From Chondrus crispus (lineage: Eukaryota; Rhodophyta; Florideophyceae; Gigartinales; Gigartinaceae), in the NCBI RefSeq assembly GCF_000350225.1, contig NW_005179016.1, positions 55,083 to 119,082 on the forward strand: a DNA stretch of 64,000 nt. The letters are read 5' to 3'. Shown one piece after another: positions 31,445-42,996 of the stretch. Both the position numbers and the translations under genes were made by a program. The notes beneath the pieces were generated by a model. The model ran no database searches and was not told the origin of the DNA. It saw nothing but the letters and a program-made list of their open reading frames with translations. Each line of letters begins with the position of its first letter. Positions within the stretch are counted from its first letter, which is position 1.

Positions 31445-34400
31445 TCACGATCGGCTTCGGCCAGGTATGGCTAGATCACCGGGATCTACACCTAGCATAC
31501 CAGCATCTTCCAAATCCGGCGGTGGTCCGAATCCCAGATTGGCAGGTATCTGTGGACTCATCATGTCCCCGAGATCTGTATCGTCAACACCGTTTGCCAT
31601 GTAAGGAGACATCTCATAGCCGTAATTGCTCCCGCTTTGGTTTCCAAGCTTTCCGTCTCCAGGCATGAAGTTCAGTGGCTGTACTTCGAACGCCTTCTCT
31701 CCGGCGTCATTACTTAAATCTCCGTTAGTCCGACCGCCTCCACCTATGCTCGGTTGTGGGAAGAATTCCAATCCAGAGTGCATATGATTTGCGGATGGTT
31801 GCTGGTCGCCAGAGACATCTGGTCCTCGGGACTCTGCCGTAGCGTTAGCGTCACCCAAATCAAACGGCAACTTCGGGGCTCGTTGCAAATCCGTCTCCTC
31901 GACGTGTTTGGAGCTCACCCTGGCGCCTCGTTCTCCTTTTTGGGTTTGAGACCGGTTCTCATGAGTAGCACTGCTCCCTCGTGGCGGCATCAGCATTGAT
32001 GAACTTCCTAGCATCCGGTCTGCGCCGGCTTGTGATGTACGAGATGCCTCTGCGCTTCGTTGCAAATTGGCCGTCACAGCATTCTTTTGTTCCTGTGCAT
32101 TATTGCGCGCCGCCTGAGCACTAGTTCCTCCGCGAGACCCATTTCCTCCTCGTGGAGGAGCTCGCTCTCCACGAGCGCGACGACCACCACCGGAACCACG
32201 ACCCCTTGATCGCCCCCGTCCTCGCCTTGTACCAGAAGAATTCGCCGCCTGCGTACGGCCCTCAACCGCACCACTTCCACCGGAGGCTGTACTCTTCTGC
32301 GACTGTGTTCCACCTCCCCGAGTTCCAGATGCCTGTCTATCGCTCTTCGTGGAGCGGTTCTCCATATCTGCTTCGGTGGCAACTCTATCTCTCTTTGATC
32401 CCGAGCCGACTAGTGATGGACTCAGTCCCATGTGAGGAAGCGCTCCCGATGATGTGTTCAATGCATTATTCTTGTTTGCGCCATCCATGTGCCGACCTCT
32501 ACTCCCTCCCGTAGTCTCAATTGTTTTCATGGCACGGCTAGAACCGTTGCGTTTCAAATCGTTGCCGAATCGGTTTTGTTTGTCGATTCCGCTCATGTTT
32601 GTCTCTGTTTTGCCTTTCTTTTCATTTGTCAGAGGCATCTCCTGTTTCCCGATCTGCATCGCGCCTTGTTGCTTGAGCAACTCTCCTCTGAATGCCGGTC
32701 TCATTCGGTGCGAACTGTTTGCTTCTTTGCGTACGAGCTGAGCAGCCGTCTGCACATCTGTTTGTTGTGCGTCTGTACCGACGCCAGACTGCTGGTCGTG
32801 TACCACATTCTTCCTTATGCTTGCTTCCTGTTGACCTTGCACAGCCTTCTTTGATGCCGGCCCCCCGTTCCTGAGATCGAGAAAGTTGGCATTGGGCGGC
32901 ATCCCATATACTTGCCCAACAGGTAAGTCACTACTCGCAATGTAATTCATCATATCTGATGACCCTAGCATATCTGATGACCCTAGTAGCATCAACCGGG
33001 GATCGGTTTGCAATGGCGCAACAGGATAGGACACTCCGCTCTGCTGTGCTTGTGGCAATGGAATGTTACTGTCACTACCTTTTGGAGCCCTTGCTTGTGC
33101 CCGCCCATCTGCGCCTTTCCCAGCGTTGCTGGCACTCGTGTTTGCGTTGCTTAGAGGAGTTCGTCTCCCACTTGGCACTTGGTTTTGAAGAAATGCATCG
33201 CGATGGGGATTACTCTGGGACTGATCATTCTGGGGGTACGGTGGAGGGTTTGGTACTCCATTCGTCCTCCCAGAGTATCTATTTCCGCCTCGCGCCATTG
33301 GGTTCTCACTAGCGCCCAGATGTGAATAGAACTGGGCGTTATTCCGTCGATCCGCATTTGGTCTATATGTTTGTCTCTGTCTCTGCATGGGCATGACCTG
33401 CGCGCGGCTTGTCCCAGTGGCATGTCCCTGCATACCATTTTGAGGTAAAGTGCGAGACATTGCTTCTATATTACCACCCGACAACTGTTTCGAGAGTTGC
33501 GCACTGGGCGAAGTGCCCGCATTCCTCTGAAATGTGCCTGTTGAACGCTGTCTCTTAGCCGGACCACCGCTCTCTGACCCGGGCCCAATAGCGGTTCTTC
33601 GAGTGCCAGTCTCGTCGGGTTGCGGTGTACCACCTGATTTTCTAGATACACTTTGGCTACCCGCACGTCTCTTCCCGGACGTGACCACATTGGCTCCCGC
33701 CCTTGGTTGAGACTCGTCAACAATAGCTGTATCCTCGTATGGTCGCCCGTCGACAGACATATCCATGCTTCCTCTCCGACTAGCAGTGCTTGGCGCCTCG
33801 CTACCAGCGAGCTGATGTCCCGGAAATGACCGAGGTTTTCCGCCATTTGCTCTAATCTGGAGGCCATTTGACCCAATCGGTGCTTGGGCAGCCGGGACCC
33901 CCACCATTTGCATTAATGCACGGCCTGAAGCGGTTCCCTGAGCCGGAGCCTGGGCTGCAGCCGCTCCAGTGCTGCGAGAGGGTGACGTTCGGGTTCCAAC
34001 TGTGGGAAAGAGCCCGTCAAAGGACATTGCCCCTCTCACATCAATCACGTCCCCAGACATCGCTACAGCTTGATCAGCACTCATAGGTGCGTTCTGTCCG
34101 GGAATTGTTGAGTCCAGTGATAGCGAATGCAGTTGCCCTTGAGAAATGGCGCGGCGACTGTCTACTGAAGAGTTGTGCATTCTGGCAGGTCTAGACACAT
34201 TATGTTGTGTCCGCTGCGATGACTGCAATATCGCTTGCTGCTGCTGCTGATGCCGCAGTTGGTTTTGTCGCTGCTGTTGGTTCTGCATCTGCTGTGCTGC
34301 AGTTTGCATCGACCCTTGTGAATTTCTGAAGACTGGATGATTTATCATGTTCTGAGGAACTTGTTGTTGTTGGGGTTGCTTCTGTTGCTGCTGGGCTCTC

Positions 34401-34981
34401 GCACGTACTTGTTGCATAGGGGCCCGAGCAGCAAACATGGCTTGCGAGTTTTGAACAATGTTTGCAGGCACGAGTCGATTCTGATTTTGCGTTGGTGGTG
34501 CGGGACCAGAGGCGCCCGCTCCATTGACACCAACGAGAGTGAGCATTTGGGCGGCATTTGGGACTTGAGACTGTTGAATAGTAGTGGGATCGGAAGTTTG
34601 TAGGGGAAGCTGATTTTGCTGGGATGAAGGGTTTTGAGAAGGGTGTTGGTGCTGGGACTGTTGGAGATGTTGGGAAGGGTGTTGTTGTTGGTGCGGTGGT
34701 CCCTGTTGATGTTGTTGTTGTGAAGGCTGTTGCACTTGTGGATTGGACTGCCATCTAAACTTGGACGTTCTGGTGTTGATCCGAACAGAGAAGACATCCC
34801 AGAACATGCCAAACCACACGGCTAGAAAATTATCCTGGGAATCGAAGGGAAGGTGATCGAGGGTCTGCTCGCCCTTCGTGATGTGATCGACTCGCATGCC
34901 TTCCGCGGCCGCGGTTAAGCCACGCTTATTAAGGTAATCAAGAATGAATGCGCGAAGCACTGCATCGGCCTGGGTGGCCAT
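31445..34981 (-). CDS. LisH/LUFS-domain, Gln-rich nuclear co-regulator (LEUNIG/SSBP/Flo8-like N-terminus)
   Basis: A single-exon frame of 1178 residues. I take ATG 34979-34981 as start because the conserved domain begins right behind it; the frame stays open upstream without another ATG. Residues 5-35 form a LisH dimerisation motif. Residues up to about 70 complete a LUFS domain, with the W-F-G-M-F-W-D-V-F-S signature seen in plant LEUNIG and animal SSBP proteins. A long Gln-rich region (about 75-280) follows, then Ser/Asn/Gly/Met-rich disordered sequence, an Arg/Gly RGG-type block near residues 925-975, and an acidic, Gly/Pro-rich C-terminus. No WD40 repeats follow, so it is closer to SSBP or Flo8 than to LEUNIG. 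Such proteins bridge DNA-binding factors and co-repressor or co-activator complexes in the nucleus; partners here are unknown. Base and codon use are balanced, unlike the GC-rich elements around it. Confidence 0.82.
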   Translation of the reverse strand: MATQADAVLRAFILDYLNKRGLTAAAEGMRVDHITKGEQTLDHLPFDSQDNFLAVWFGMFWDVFSVRINTRTSKFRWQSNPQVQQPSQQQHQQGPPHQQQHPSQHLQQSQHQHPSQNPSSQQNQLPLQTSDPTTIQQSQVPNAAQMLTLVGVNGAGASGPAPPTQNQNRLVPANIVQNSQAMFAARAPMQQVRARAQQQQKQPQQQQVPQNMINHPVFRNSQGSMQTAAQQMQNQQQRQNQLRHQQQQQAILQSSQRTQHNVSRPARMHNSSVDSRRAISQGQLHSLSLDSTIPGQNAPMSADQAVAMSGDVIDVRGAMSFDGLFPTVGTRTSPSRSTGAAAAQAPAQGTASGRALMQMVGVPAAQAPIGSNGLQIRANGGKPRSFPGHQLAGSEAPSTASRRGSMDMSVDGRPYEDTAIVDESQPRAGANVVTSGKRRAGSQSVSRKSGGTPQPDETGTRRTAIGPGSESGGPAKRQRSTGTFQRNAGTSPSAQLSKQLSGGNIEAMSRTLPQNGMQGHATGTSRAQVMPMQRQRQTYRPNADRRNNAQFYSHLGASENPMARGGNRYSGRTNGVPNPPPYPQNDQSQSNPHRDAFLQNQVPSGRRTPLSNANTSASNAGKGADGRAQARAPKGSDSNIPLPQAQQSGVSYPVAPLQTDPRLMLLGSSDMLGSSDMMNYIASSDLPVGQVYGMPPNANFLDLRNGGPASKKAVQGQQEASIRKNVVHDQQSGVGTDAQQTDVQTAAQLVRKEANSSHRMRPAFRGELLKQQGAMQIGKQEMPLTNEKKGKTETNMSGIDKQNRFGNDLKRNGSSRAMKTIETTGGSRGRHMDGANKNNALNTSSGALPHMGLSPSLVGSGSKRDRVATEADMENRSTKSDRQASGTRGGGTQSQKSTASGGSGAVEGRTQAANSSGTRRGRGRSRGRGSGGGRRARGERAPPRGGNGSRGGTSAQAARNNAQEQKNAVTANLQRSAEASRTSQAGADRMLGSSSMLMPPRGSSATHENRSQTQKGERGARVSSKHVEETDLQRAPKLPFDLGDANATAESRGPDVSGDQQPSANHMHSGLEFFPQPSIGGGGRTNGDLSNDAGEKAFEVQPLNFMPGDGKLGNQSGSNYGYEMSPYMANGVDDTDLGDMMSPQIPANLGFGPPPDLEDAGMLGVDPGDLAIPGRSRS

Positions 34982-37900
34982 GACGCGGCCGAGGCTCGCG
35001 CAAGCGAAAGCGTTGTCCGAATTTGGAAGGTCGTCTTGATTGTGATTGTCAGCTGGCAAAGATACAAAAGTCAAGCAATTAAGGTACCGAACGCGTCAAA
35101 ACAATTGATCAAACGACGAGGACGGCAAATGAAAGGACCAAAGGATTGTTACGAGAGGGATTTCGATTGGAAAACGGTCAAACGGAAAACGGGGGTTCGA
35201 TACGCGAGTACAAAACTGGATTTGGCGCGCGGAATTGAACTGCGGTGCCTGAGACCGAAGTCGGTCAGAAGATGTGATGAGCTAAGAGAAATGATGAACG
35301 ATGGAGATGGTGGGGGTGGCTGGTTGCAAGTATGTAGAGTGGGAGAGGGTAGGAAGACGATCTGGGGATGTTCCGTCGTCGCGTTCGATGGAGATGTACT
35401 GTACAGAAGATGGAACGTAAGCCGGGCGAAGCCGAATCGGTCGATGAGAGATTGGCGAAGGCGACCGAATCGAGCGGAGAGGAAGGAAAGCGCGGTAAAC
35501 GAGTACAGGTATAGAAACGGGGAAGCGGCATGCGAAGGGGAAGGTGGTGGCAGTGGGACGGAGAGCGAATTTGTGGTGGGTGGCTAGGGGGTATACTTTG
35601 GAGGGGGAAGGTGGGCGGGGGGTGTCACAAAACTAGGAACTGGAGAGTAGAAAGAAAAAGGCGGAAGCGGAGAGGAATCCTGCGACCGAGGTGTGAGATG
35701 GTGGGGGAGAGAAAAGGTAGAGAAGGGAATAAGAGAAGTGATGACGGGTTGCCTGGGTTTCCACGAGGTGTTTAGGGGGGGCGATGGAGAATATTGGCAT
35801 CGGGGCAACAATCGCGAAATGAAGGGAGGGGCGACAGGGTCGAAAAAGAGTGAAGGGTGCTCTTTGCGCCTTTGCGCGGGGGGTGCGATGGTGCGGGTGG
35901 GTGTGCGAGCCGGGCCCGAATAAAAAAGCGAAAAAATTCGACCACAACGTGCGTGCCGTGGGGGAGCCGTGAGAGTGCCGCTGCGCAACGACGAGGTAAT
36001 TTGTTTTGTTTTGTTTTAATATTTTCAGTGTCATGCTTTTTTTTTTTTTTGTTTCACGCAATGCTCATTCACAACGACAAAAAAAAAAAAAACAACAGAA
36101 GCTGTCGACGCGCGCACAAAACACACGGATGGCACCAATTGAAACGGTTGAAGCTCTCGTACTTGTTGTGATCGTTCCAACAATCAACACGGCGTGGCGC
36201 AGGACGCCCCTCCAATCCTCCCTCAACACCACATTGCCCCATCCACCGACAACAACACCGCACAACTCGTTCCACCCGTCTTCCATCCCAGCACTGCTGT
36301 ATGCTCCACATGCACCGTCGCTCACATCCCCTCGGGACCTCTCCCACCGCAAGAACACCTGTTCCGCTGTCCGCGTCCATCCCGGCGGTCCGCTTTGCCG
36401 GACCACGCTAATGCCCCATTCACACCCAATGGGCTACGCCGAGGAAATTTGGGCCAAACTGCATGGAATCATTCCACTGTGGCCACCGGATCTGGAAACG
36501 ATCGCCACCCATGCTTGTTCTGTAGCCTTCAATTCACCTGAAAATCTGATTCCCGGCCTCCTTACCTCCTATTGATAGCCATTACCTCTGGTTCTCTAAT
36601 TATCCAATCATCTTCAGTGGGGAAAAATCGACATAGTATGATATATACTCTTGACACGTACGTGTGGTGCGCTGTAGATCGATTTGATGTGGTGCGCTGT
36701 AGATCGATATGACTGCATTTTTCTATTAAAAAAAACCACATCTCGCCCCCCTTCTTATAATGACTACTCTACAGAACATGGTACAGTTATCGTAAATTTT
36801 ATAGTGGGAACGTACGAGGGTACAGAAGACACGTACGTACTCTACCGTGTGATATCATCACACACTGCATTATCGCCACTTGGGCCAACCCTTGCAACTT
36901 ATTCCTTCAACTTTTCGACACGCATCCCCGTGACTCGTGCACCCCAGCCCAAGTAAATTCACGGCACCTACAGCACACAACTGTACAGTACCAACTGTAC
37001 TGTACGGTGTGTTTTCGTTTTGATATCCTGGAGCAAGCCCCATTCTCTCTCGCGCCCCTGCCTCTTCCCGCAATCCTGCTCACTCAAAAGAGAGAACAAC
37101 ACCTTTTGCACCATCGAAACCGATTTTACTACAGTGGTGCCGAGTAACCTTATATCGTACATTAGACGCTTCCTCAACATCCTCGCCCTTCCCCTCCTCT
37201 GCAACCGCTGCCTCGACCACCACGAACTTGTATCCCTCGACTCAGATGCGTTTCCCGACCGCACTCAGTTCTTATTCAAGCCTACATTAATTACACCACG
37301 CTGCAACTCCGTTGAGTGCACCGCAGCACTCGACTCCAAATCTTCATACTCCAGGGGAAACTCATCATCAATTATGCTCTGCTGGCTCTCGCACCGCAAC
37401 GATTAAAACCAGTGCCGCAAGAGATAATCTTTTACTTTCCCAACACCTCCGCCGATACCTCGGTTGCATGCTTGCGTCCTGGTCAATACCGATGCGAACC
37501 CAAATGCCTTTGTTTTTCTCCGCCATTGAAAATTCGACCAGATGCGTGAGAGAATCTAGATTAGTTTCTTTTCAGGGTGCAACAGAAGAGAGAAAAGAAA
37601 CCTTCAAGGCGCGACAAAGCAATACACGGTTGCTATTGGACACAACTGTAGAGATCCTCAATACTGGATCCTCGACAATGGATCCTCAACAATGGATCCT
37701 CAACAATGGATCCTCAACAATGGATCCTCAACAATGGATCCTAAATACTGTGCCCCAGTACCGTATGTACGACTCCTAGTCGGTGGTGAGAAACCATCCT
37801 CGAAACACATGCGGCGATGGGGAGGGCGACAACTCTCAGGTACGAAAGCAGATCAACGTTCAGAACAGTTTCAGTGCTTCGCAATTTGTTCAATGACTTG

Positions 37901-38054
37901 CTCGCCTTAAAGCCTAGATCCAACAGGTTTACGAGATTTGCTTCTGCAAGGTAATCAACCAATGATCTGTGTTTCAGGTTGGCCTCACGGAAATACGCGT
38001 CTATTCGCTCAACATTTTATTCAAAATGCATCTCTCTTGCAAGGTAGCAACCCC
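34982..38054. other. Intergenic region between the LUFS gene and the copia element
   Basis: The first 1.1 kb (34982-36060) is purine-rich on the plus strand and would hold the LUFS gene promoter. A poly-T run (36036-36050) and a poly-A run (36079-36091) are near one another. Plus-strand frames at 36129-36575 and 37020-37560 are Pro/Ser/His/Cys-rich, partly overlapping and unrecognised; a spliced gene is possible but I cannot support exon boundaries. A 14 bp tandem repeat lies at 37664-37742. Confidence 0.5.
37664..37742. repeat. 14 bp tandem repeat containing GGATCC
   Basis: Five to six copies of AATGGATCCTCAAC in a row, the outer copies slightly changed. Each unit contains the palindrome GGATCC. 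Confidence 0.85.
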
Positions 38055-38524
38055 TGTCGGGAGACAGACCGAAAGGGGCGGTCCGGAGGGGATTTTGGTG
38101 AAGAGTAAAAGGGTAGTAAATAGGGTTACCTTAAAGGGAAGGGGAGGAGCGGCAGGCTATTGCCTCAGAACCGCTACAGAGAGTGAACACGGTCAGGGGA
38201 CGGGGTTGTTGGGTTGATGGTTCAGGTGATCGAATATGCTGAGGTCGAAGACGAGTAGCGTCTTCGACCAGGCTTTATAGTCCTATTGACTCTACAACAA
38301 AAGTAGGCGCACTACCATAAAAGGGAAGTTGCACCACCCACGAAATGTGTCTAAACGGTTACACCCTAAAACAGGTAGAATTGTAGGTGGCACGTAGAAT
38401 TGTAGGTGGCACGTCCTTAAGGGACTGTATCGTTGATAGCTAAATGTAGCCTCCATAATCCCTGAATTGATATTGATAACATAGAACCGTGATATCTACT
38501 GTAGTCTAGTCAATAAGTCCAACA
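38055..38524 (-). repeat. 3' LTR of the copia element
   Basis: 470 bp; on the minus strand it starts TGTTGGACTTATTG and ends CCGACA, giving near-perfect TGTTGG/CCGACA inverted ends. An A-rich then G-rich tract (AAAAAAGTTTGGGGAG on the minus strand, 38525-38542) stands before it as polypurine tract. Confidence 0.88.
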
Positions 38525-38559
38525 CTCCCCAAACTTTTTTCGTGACATATGTCATGTGT

Positions 38560-39801
38560 TTACGAATTGAGATTGATCCACTGTTCGATAGGATGTGTAA
38601 GAATTGACCGTTGTGTCATTTCGAGCAGTATATCACTTTTCTGGACCTTGGTCAAAGAATCTGCGGGTTTGTGTTCGGAGCGAATGAAGCCTATGGCGTG
38701 CAGTTCGTGTTTCTGGTATGCATCCTTGACAACTTTAACATCGATCATTAGTCGCCTTTCGGATGTTATCTTTGCTTTAGTGATAACATCAAACAGGGAT
38801 AGACTATCCGTAAGCATAAAGATCCGAATGTCGAGCGATGGAATGGTGTGAAGATCGTTTTTCATTGCGAAGGCCATATCGAAAGCGTCAGCAAAAGCCA
38901 TTGTTTCGCTTCCCAGGACAGATCTGTAAATGCGTTTGGATTTGTGCGACGACCAGAACAATGGTTGGCAATTATCATTTGCATCAGCAAGGAAAATGAT
39001 ATATCCTAACTGAGAAGATCCGTCAAGGTTGTTTCCGTTTGATGCATCGGAATAGACTTGTAACCGAAGACTTTTGTGGTCCAGTTTAGGGAATTTGAGG
39101 ACCTGATCTGTACTGGTAAGGAGATGTTTTACAACAGAATTAAGTCCCTTACAGTATTTCGTGGGGTCCGAGTTGAAGATTTCTTCAGTAACCTGAACTA
39201 CCTGTGCACTAGAACATGCAATATCTGGCGGGACTGAGTGGCCCAAGAGAGTTGGGCACGAAGTGAGCGAAAGTCTTTGAAAGAAATTTCCTTACTGATG
39301 TTCTTAATCTTGGAGATATAGTGCTTCTGATGTACTTGGAATCCGTTAGGTGTGGATTCAATCTTAATGCCTGAAAATTGGACCTTGTCGTAGTCCCTCG
39401 GTCGACATTTGAATTTCCTTTCGACACACTTGGCCTGTTGACAAAACTCTTCAGTGCCGGCTTGTAGACAGTCATCAACATAAGTAGCACATAGCCCAGT
39501 AAGCTTCTCTCTAATTCGTTTGAAGAAGAAGGCGGCATCGGTTACACTGGCCTTCATCCCAAGTTCCTTCTGTAGATGATGCTTTAACGTTCTACCCCAG
39601 TAGTCACCACTATCGGCTAGTCCATACAACGGCTTGAGTAGTTTCAAGAGTTGATTAGAATCCAAGTCGAACTCAGATGATGGTTTAACATAGACATCAC
39701 GGGAGAGCTCTTCTGTATACAGAGTATACTCTGCAAATATGCCTGTGTGACATCTGTTGAGAAGAGTCTAAAGTCAAAAAGAGCAGCAAGACCGACAAGT
39801 A
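38560..39801 (-). pseudogene. Copia reverse transcriptase (C-terminal part) and RNase H
   Basis: Downstream half of the copia pol. The frame entering from the E3 insertion point has D-V-T-Q-A-Y-L (first RT Asp), shifts once near 39720, then shows K-P-L-Y-G-L-A-D-S-G and Y-V-D-D near 39471-39482. A second shift occurs in the overlap 39198-39246, and RNase H follows with S-D-A-S and a conserved E-T-M-A-F-A-D-A motif, ending at 38560 just before the LTR. Two shifts make it inactive. The upstream half of this RT is at 48358-48791, on the other side of E3. Confidence 0.87.
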
Positions 39802-39806
39802 GTTTG

Positions 39807-40434
39807 TGTAGTATAACCCCCCCTTACCGGAATTAGATATACATCAGATCGGCTACTGTAGAGCCCGAGCTCTACAGTACCTCCGCACGCGCCCACACGT
39901 GTACGGGGCGCGCACGCACACGTGTGCTAATACGTGTAACACACGTGTACAGTCAGCACGGGCCGACCCGCGCTGACTACAGTAGCACTACAGTACAGTC
40001 CGTACTGTACTGTAGTATGATAGGATTAACTTGTACATTAAATACGTGAGCGAGCGACGGCGGTGGGGGGAGGACAAGCACGAGCTTGTCCAGAACCTAC
40101 GCCTTTGGTCAAGCTCGCCCCGCCTATTCTAGAACGGGTTCCCACTAGCCCGTATCTAGTTAGGAACCGAGCGGGCAGGGGACGCGCGAGCACGCGAGCG
40201 AGCCTAGATCCGCCTCCGCCCGTCAGCGCTGGTACGTCACCCAGCGCTGCGCCGGGGCGTCGAGGCGTAGATCGGCCCGCGCGTGCGCGCGTCCCCGACC
40301 GTTACCCGCTCTACCACTGCTACCCCGGGCTCGCCCGGTTCCCTTAGCTGGGGTTGCTTCCCGTCTTCCCGCCGATCGAGGTCTCCGCACGAACTGAGTA
40401 TACACCCCCCTCCGTTGGGGGTGTTTATACTACA
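39807..40434 (+). repeat. 5' LTR of E3
   Basis: 628 bp, TGTAGTATAAC to TTATACTACA. The terminal hairpin here reads AGTATA with TATACT where other family members have AGCATA with TATGCT, a paired change. A primer binding site TGGTCTCCCGACC starts at 40436. Confidence 0.95.
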
Positions 40435-40510
40435 GTGGTCTCCCGACCTAGAAGACTCTACGATCGTTCCGAGATGACGGCCGATTTCCTCCGCGTCCGT
40501 ATGCGTCGAG

Positions 40511-42240
40511 ATGAGCGAAGGGTCCGAACCCTCGGTCCACTCCGCACCGACCGATATGCAGGCGTCCGCGCTACGCATCCGATCCGACGACGGCGCCGCA
40601 GGTCCTCCGGATCGCGAACCGTCGCCGGACTACTCAGAAGGACGCGCTTGCGCGCTGTACGAACGCATCGCGGAGTATATCGAGGATGTCCGGACATCCA
40701 TTCGTGTCGACGTGACCGGCCAGGTCTACGCCCGCTGTCCTGACGAGTCGCGCTCCCTCCACGAAGGAAAGTTGAGCGCGTGACTCAGTCCTGGGAGAGC
40801 CTGCGCGCGCTCGCCGACCAGTTGCACTCCGTCTTGTGTTGGTCGAGGACGCGCGCATCGAGACCCGTACGGCGGACGTTGCAGGTCGACCCGCGAGTAC
40901 GAACTCCGGGGTACGACGGGACACGCAGCCTTCCCCATCTGCCGAACAGATGGGAGCGTTCGCGCATACGGCTGCAGAACTCAACTCGACGCGTCAGGCG
41001 CGTTCGTAAGATAGAACAGGACTCGGCCGTAAGGTCGCCCGGAGCCCCCCCCCCGAGAGGGCCCGGTGCCACTGTTCCTCCGGGCGCGTCCGATGCGCAG
41101 GAGTGGCCTTCGACTGGTGCCGTCACCAGTCGGAGCGCGGAGGATATCAAACCAACGGCGGACGCGAACTTCGCATCCGAGACTCAAGCTCTGCCGCATG
41201 CCCCCGGAAGCATGCGGCGTTTGCGACAGGTACCGTACGGGCACGACCAGGACCGTGGAGGAGCCGCTCGCGGATCCGAAGAACCCATGTTCTCCGTCGA
41301 CCCTCGCCGGGGCGGCTACCCGCCGGTGGATTACACCGCGCACCCCGGTCCGGAAGACGTACGTACACTACCCCTCACCCCGTCAGGCGCGTTCGTAAGT
41401 TGGAACAGGCATCGGTCGAAAGGTCGCCCGGAGCCCCCCTGAGAGGGCCCGGTGCCACTGTACCTCCGAACGCGTCCGATGCGCAAGAAGGGAGCCCGAT
41501 TGGTGCCGACACCAGTCGGGTCACTGGGCAGCGCAGCCCCAAGACGGACGCGAATTTCGCGTCCGAGACCCAAGCCCTACCGCATGTCGCCGGAGACATG
41601 CGATAGATGACACGCGTACCGTACGTGGACGACAAAAGACGCGGAGATACCGCCCGCGGATCAGGAGAACCGATTCTCTCTTTCGATCCCGGCTGCGGCG
41701 GCTATCAGCTGATGGATCTCACCGCGCACACCGGTCCGGTAGACGTCCGTACGCTACACGAATTCTTAAGCGGACTAGCCCCTGCGACCCGGGCCGCAGT
41801 GGCTGAGACGGTCCAATGATTGCCCGGACAACAGAAGACAGACGTTCCAACGATCCGCCGTATCGCGATTTCGGGCCTCACAACGTGCTGCGCTCGGCGC
41901 GGTTTGCCGCTGCCGGATCCGAAACCGGCAGCGAGGGAGAATCGAACCCCGAGGTCGCATGCGACAAGTTCGCCTGCGGCATCCCTCCACATAGGAGAAC
42001 ATGAGGAGCAGGCCGACTCTGTCCTCATTACGCGAGGCTACAAGCCCGTGGGAGGCCGACCTCCCACACCATCGTCATCAAGGTCGACCGGACGCTTCGC
42101 TACCGCGTACACCCACACTCCAAGGGCGCCCGGTGGTACGGACCACCCGGTCGCGGAGCTCGACATCTCGCATCGAGATGGAGGCGGCGCTCCGCCTCGC
42201 GTGCCCCACCTCACCGATGAGGAGGCACGCCCCACAAGAA
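40511..42240 (+). pseudogene. Degenerate gag of E3 with internal deletions and a tandem duplication
   Basis: ATG at 40511 starts 90 residues similar to the E1 gag N-terminus and hits TGA at 40781-40783; similar sequence goes on in shifted frames. Segments around 40995-41390 and 41390-41600 repeat the same gag linker (the GAGGGCCCGGTGCCACTGT block occurs at about 41048 and 41438), a duplication with a spacing near 390 bp. Most of the capsid core is missing: sequence jumps to a piece near 41766 matching the end of the capsid. The nucleocapsid zinc knuckle is absent. Near 42170 this copy keeps CGA where E1 has TGA. Confidence 0.75.
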
Positions 42241-42626
42241 CCCACCGATAACCCCGTGGGTCTGGTGGCGACCACCATCCGCGAAGAACGCGAAGGCGCC
42301 CAGGATTCCGTAAGCCCGGCGCGTGTTACCGTAAGAGAAGATACCCTGACCTCCGTAGGTCAGATGCCACGGACCGACCGTGAAGGCACCGAGGCTTCCG
42401 TAAGCCCCGTGCACAAGATAGAGCGTCAGGCGTGTGCCGATGCAACACGCCCCGAAAATCCTACCGAACGCCGTGTCGCCGAGGGGATCTCACATGCGCT
42501 ACACCTCACAGACTTGACCGATTTAGCCGGGGAGGCAGAAGCTAGCCTACCTAGTTCCGCAGAGAGGACACTCGTCGAGAAGGCAGGGATCGGTACGGAC
42601 GACCCCCGGCCAAGTGCCCGCCGCCG

Positions 42627-42986
42627 ACGGAAGGCACTCGAACCATCACGATCGGTCGTGATGGTGTCACCGAACGCGTCTCCGCAGACCGCTGCGTGTA
42701 CGCGCCACCGCCGACGGACTTGCCACGGGCGAGTACAACAACCCCGGGGGACCTTGCCGACAAGGTCACCGAGGACACGCAGTACGCTGTCGAGCGACTA
42801 CTCCGGCATCGGGCCATGGAGGACGGAACTACGGAGTTCCTCATCAAGTGGGCGGATTACGACACGCCCACCTGGACCACACGGACTCACGTCCCGGAGG
42901 AGTTGGTGTCTCGTTACGCCCAACGCCTCCGGAGGCGCACCGGCAGGGACCTCACCTTGGACGTGAACGCGGCCGTTCACGCTTAA
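42627..42986 (+). CDS. Pol C-terminal remnant of E3 with intact chromodomain
   Basis: After a deletion that joins the region upstream of RT to the region after integrase, a frame matching the end of E1/E2 Pol runs from about 42627 to TAA 42984-42986. It contains the chromodomain (E-F-L-I-K-W-A-D-Y and the following helix) without damage. It could be read from a start within the remnant or be untranslated. Conservation beside a wrecked gag is notable. Confidence 0.65.
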   Translation, partial: TEGTRTITIGRDGVTERVSADRCVYAPPPTDLPRASTTTPGDLADKVTEDTQYAVERLLRHRAMEDGTTEFLIKWADYDTPTWTTRTHVPEELVSRYAQRLRRRTGRDLTLDVNAAVHA

Positions 42987-42996
42987 GGGGGGCCCT
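42963..42996 (+). repeat. Pol-tail hairpin plus G-rich tract, first copy (E3)
   Basis: GTGAACG (42963-42969) pairs with CGTTCAC (42974-42980), followed by CTTAAGGGGGGCCC. The second copy, with stem TGGACG/CGTCCA, is at 47691-47724 next to the 3' LTR. Confidence 0.75.

Noticed and set aside
35036-35587. 183-codon plus-strand frame upstream of the LUFS gene
   Set aside because: Arg/Glu/Gly-rich low-complexity translation of a purine-rich promoter region; no motif.
38549-38851. Plus-strand frame next to the copia LTR
   Set aside because: Opposite strand of the copia RNase H; shadow of the real frame.
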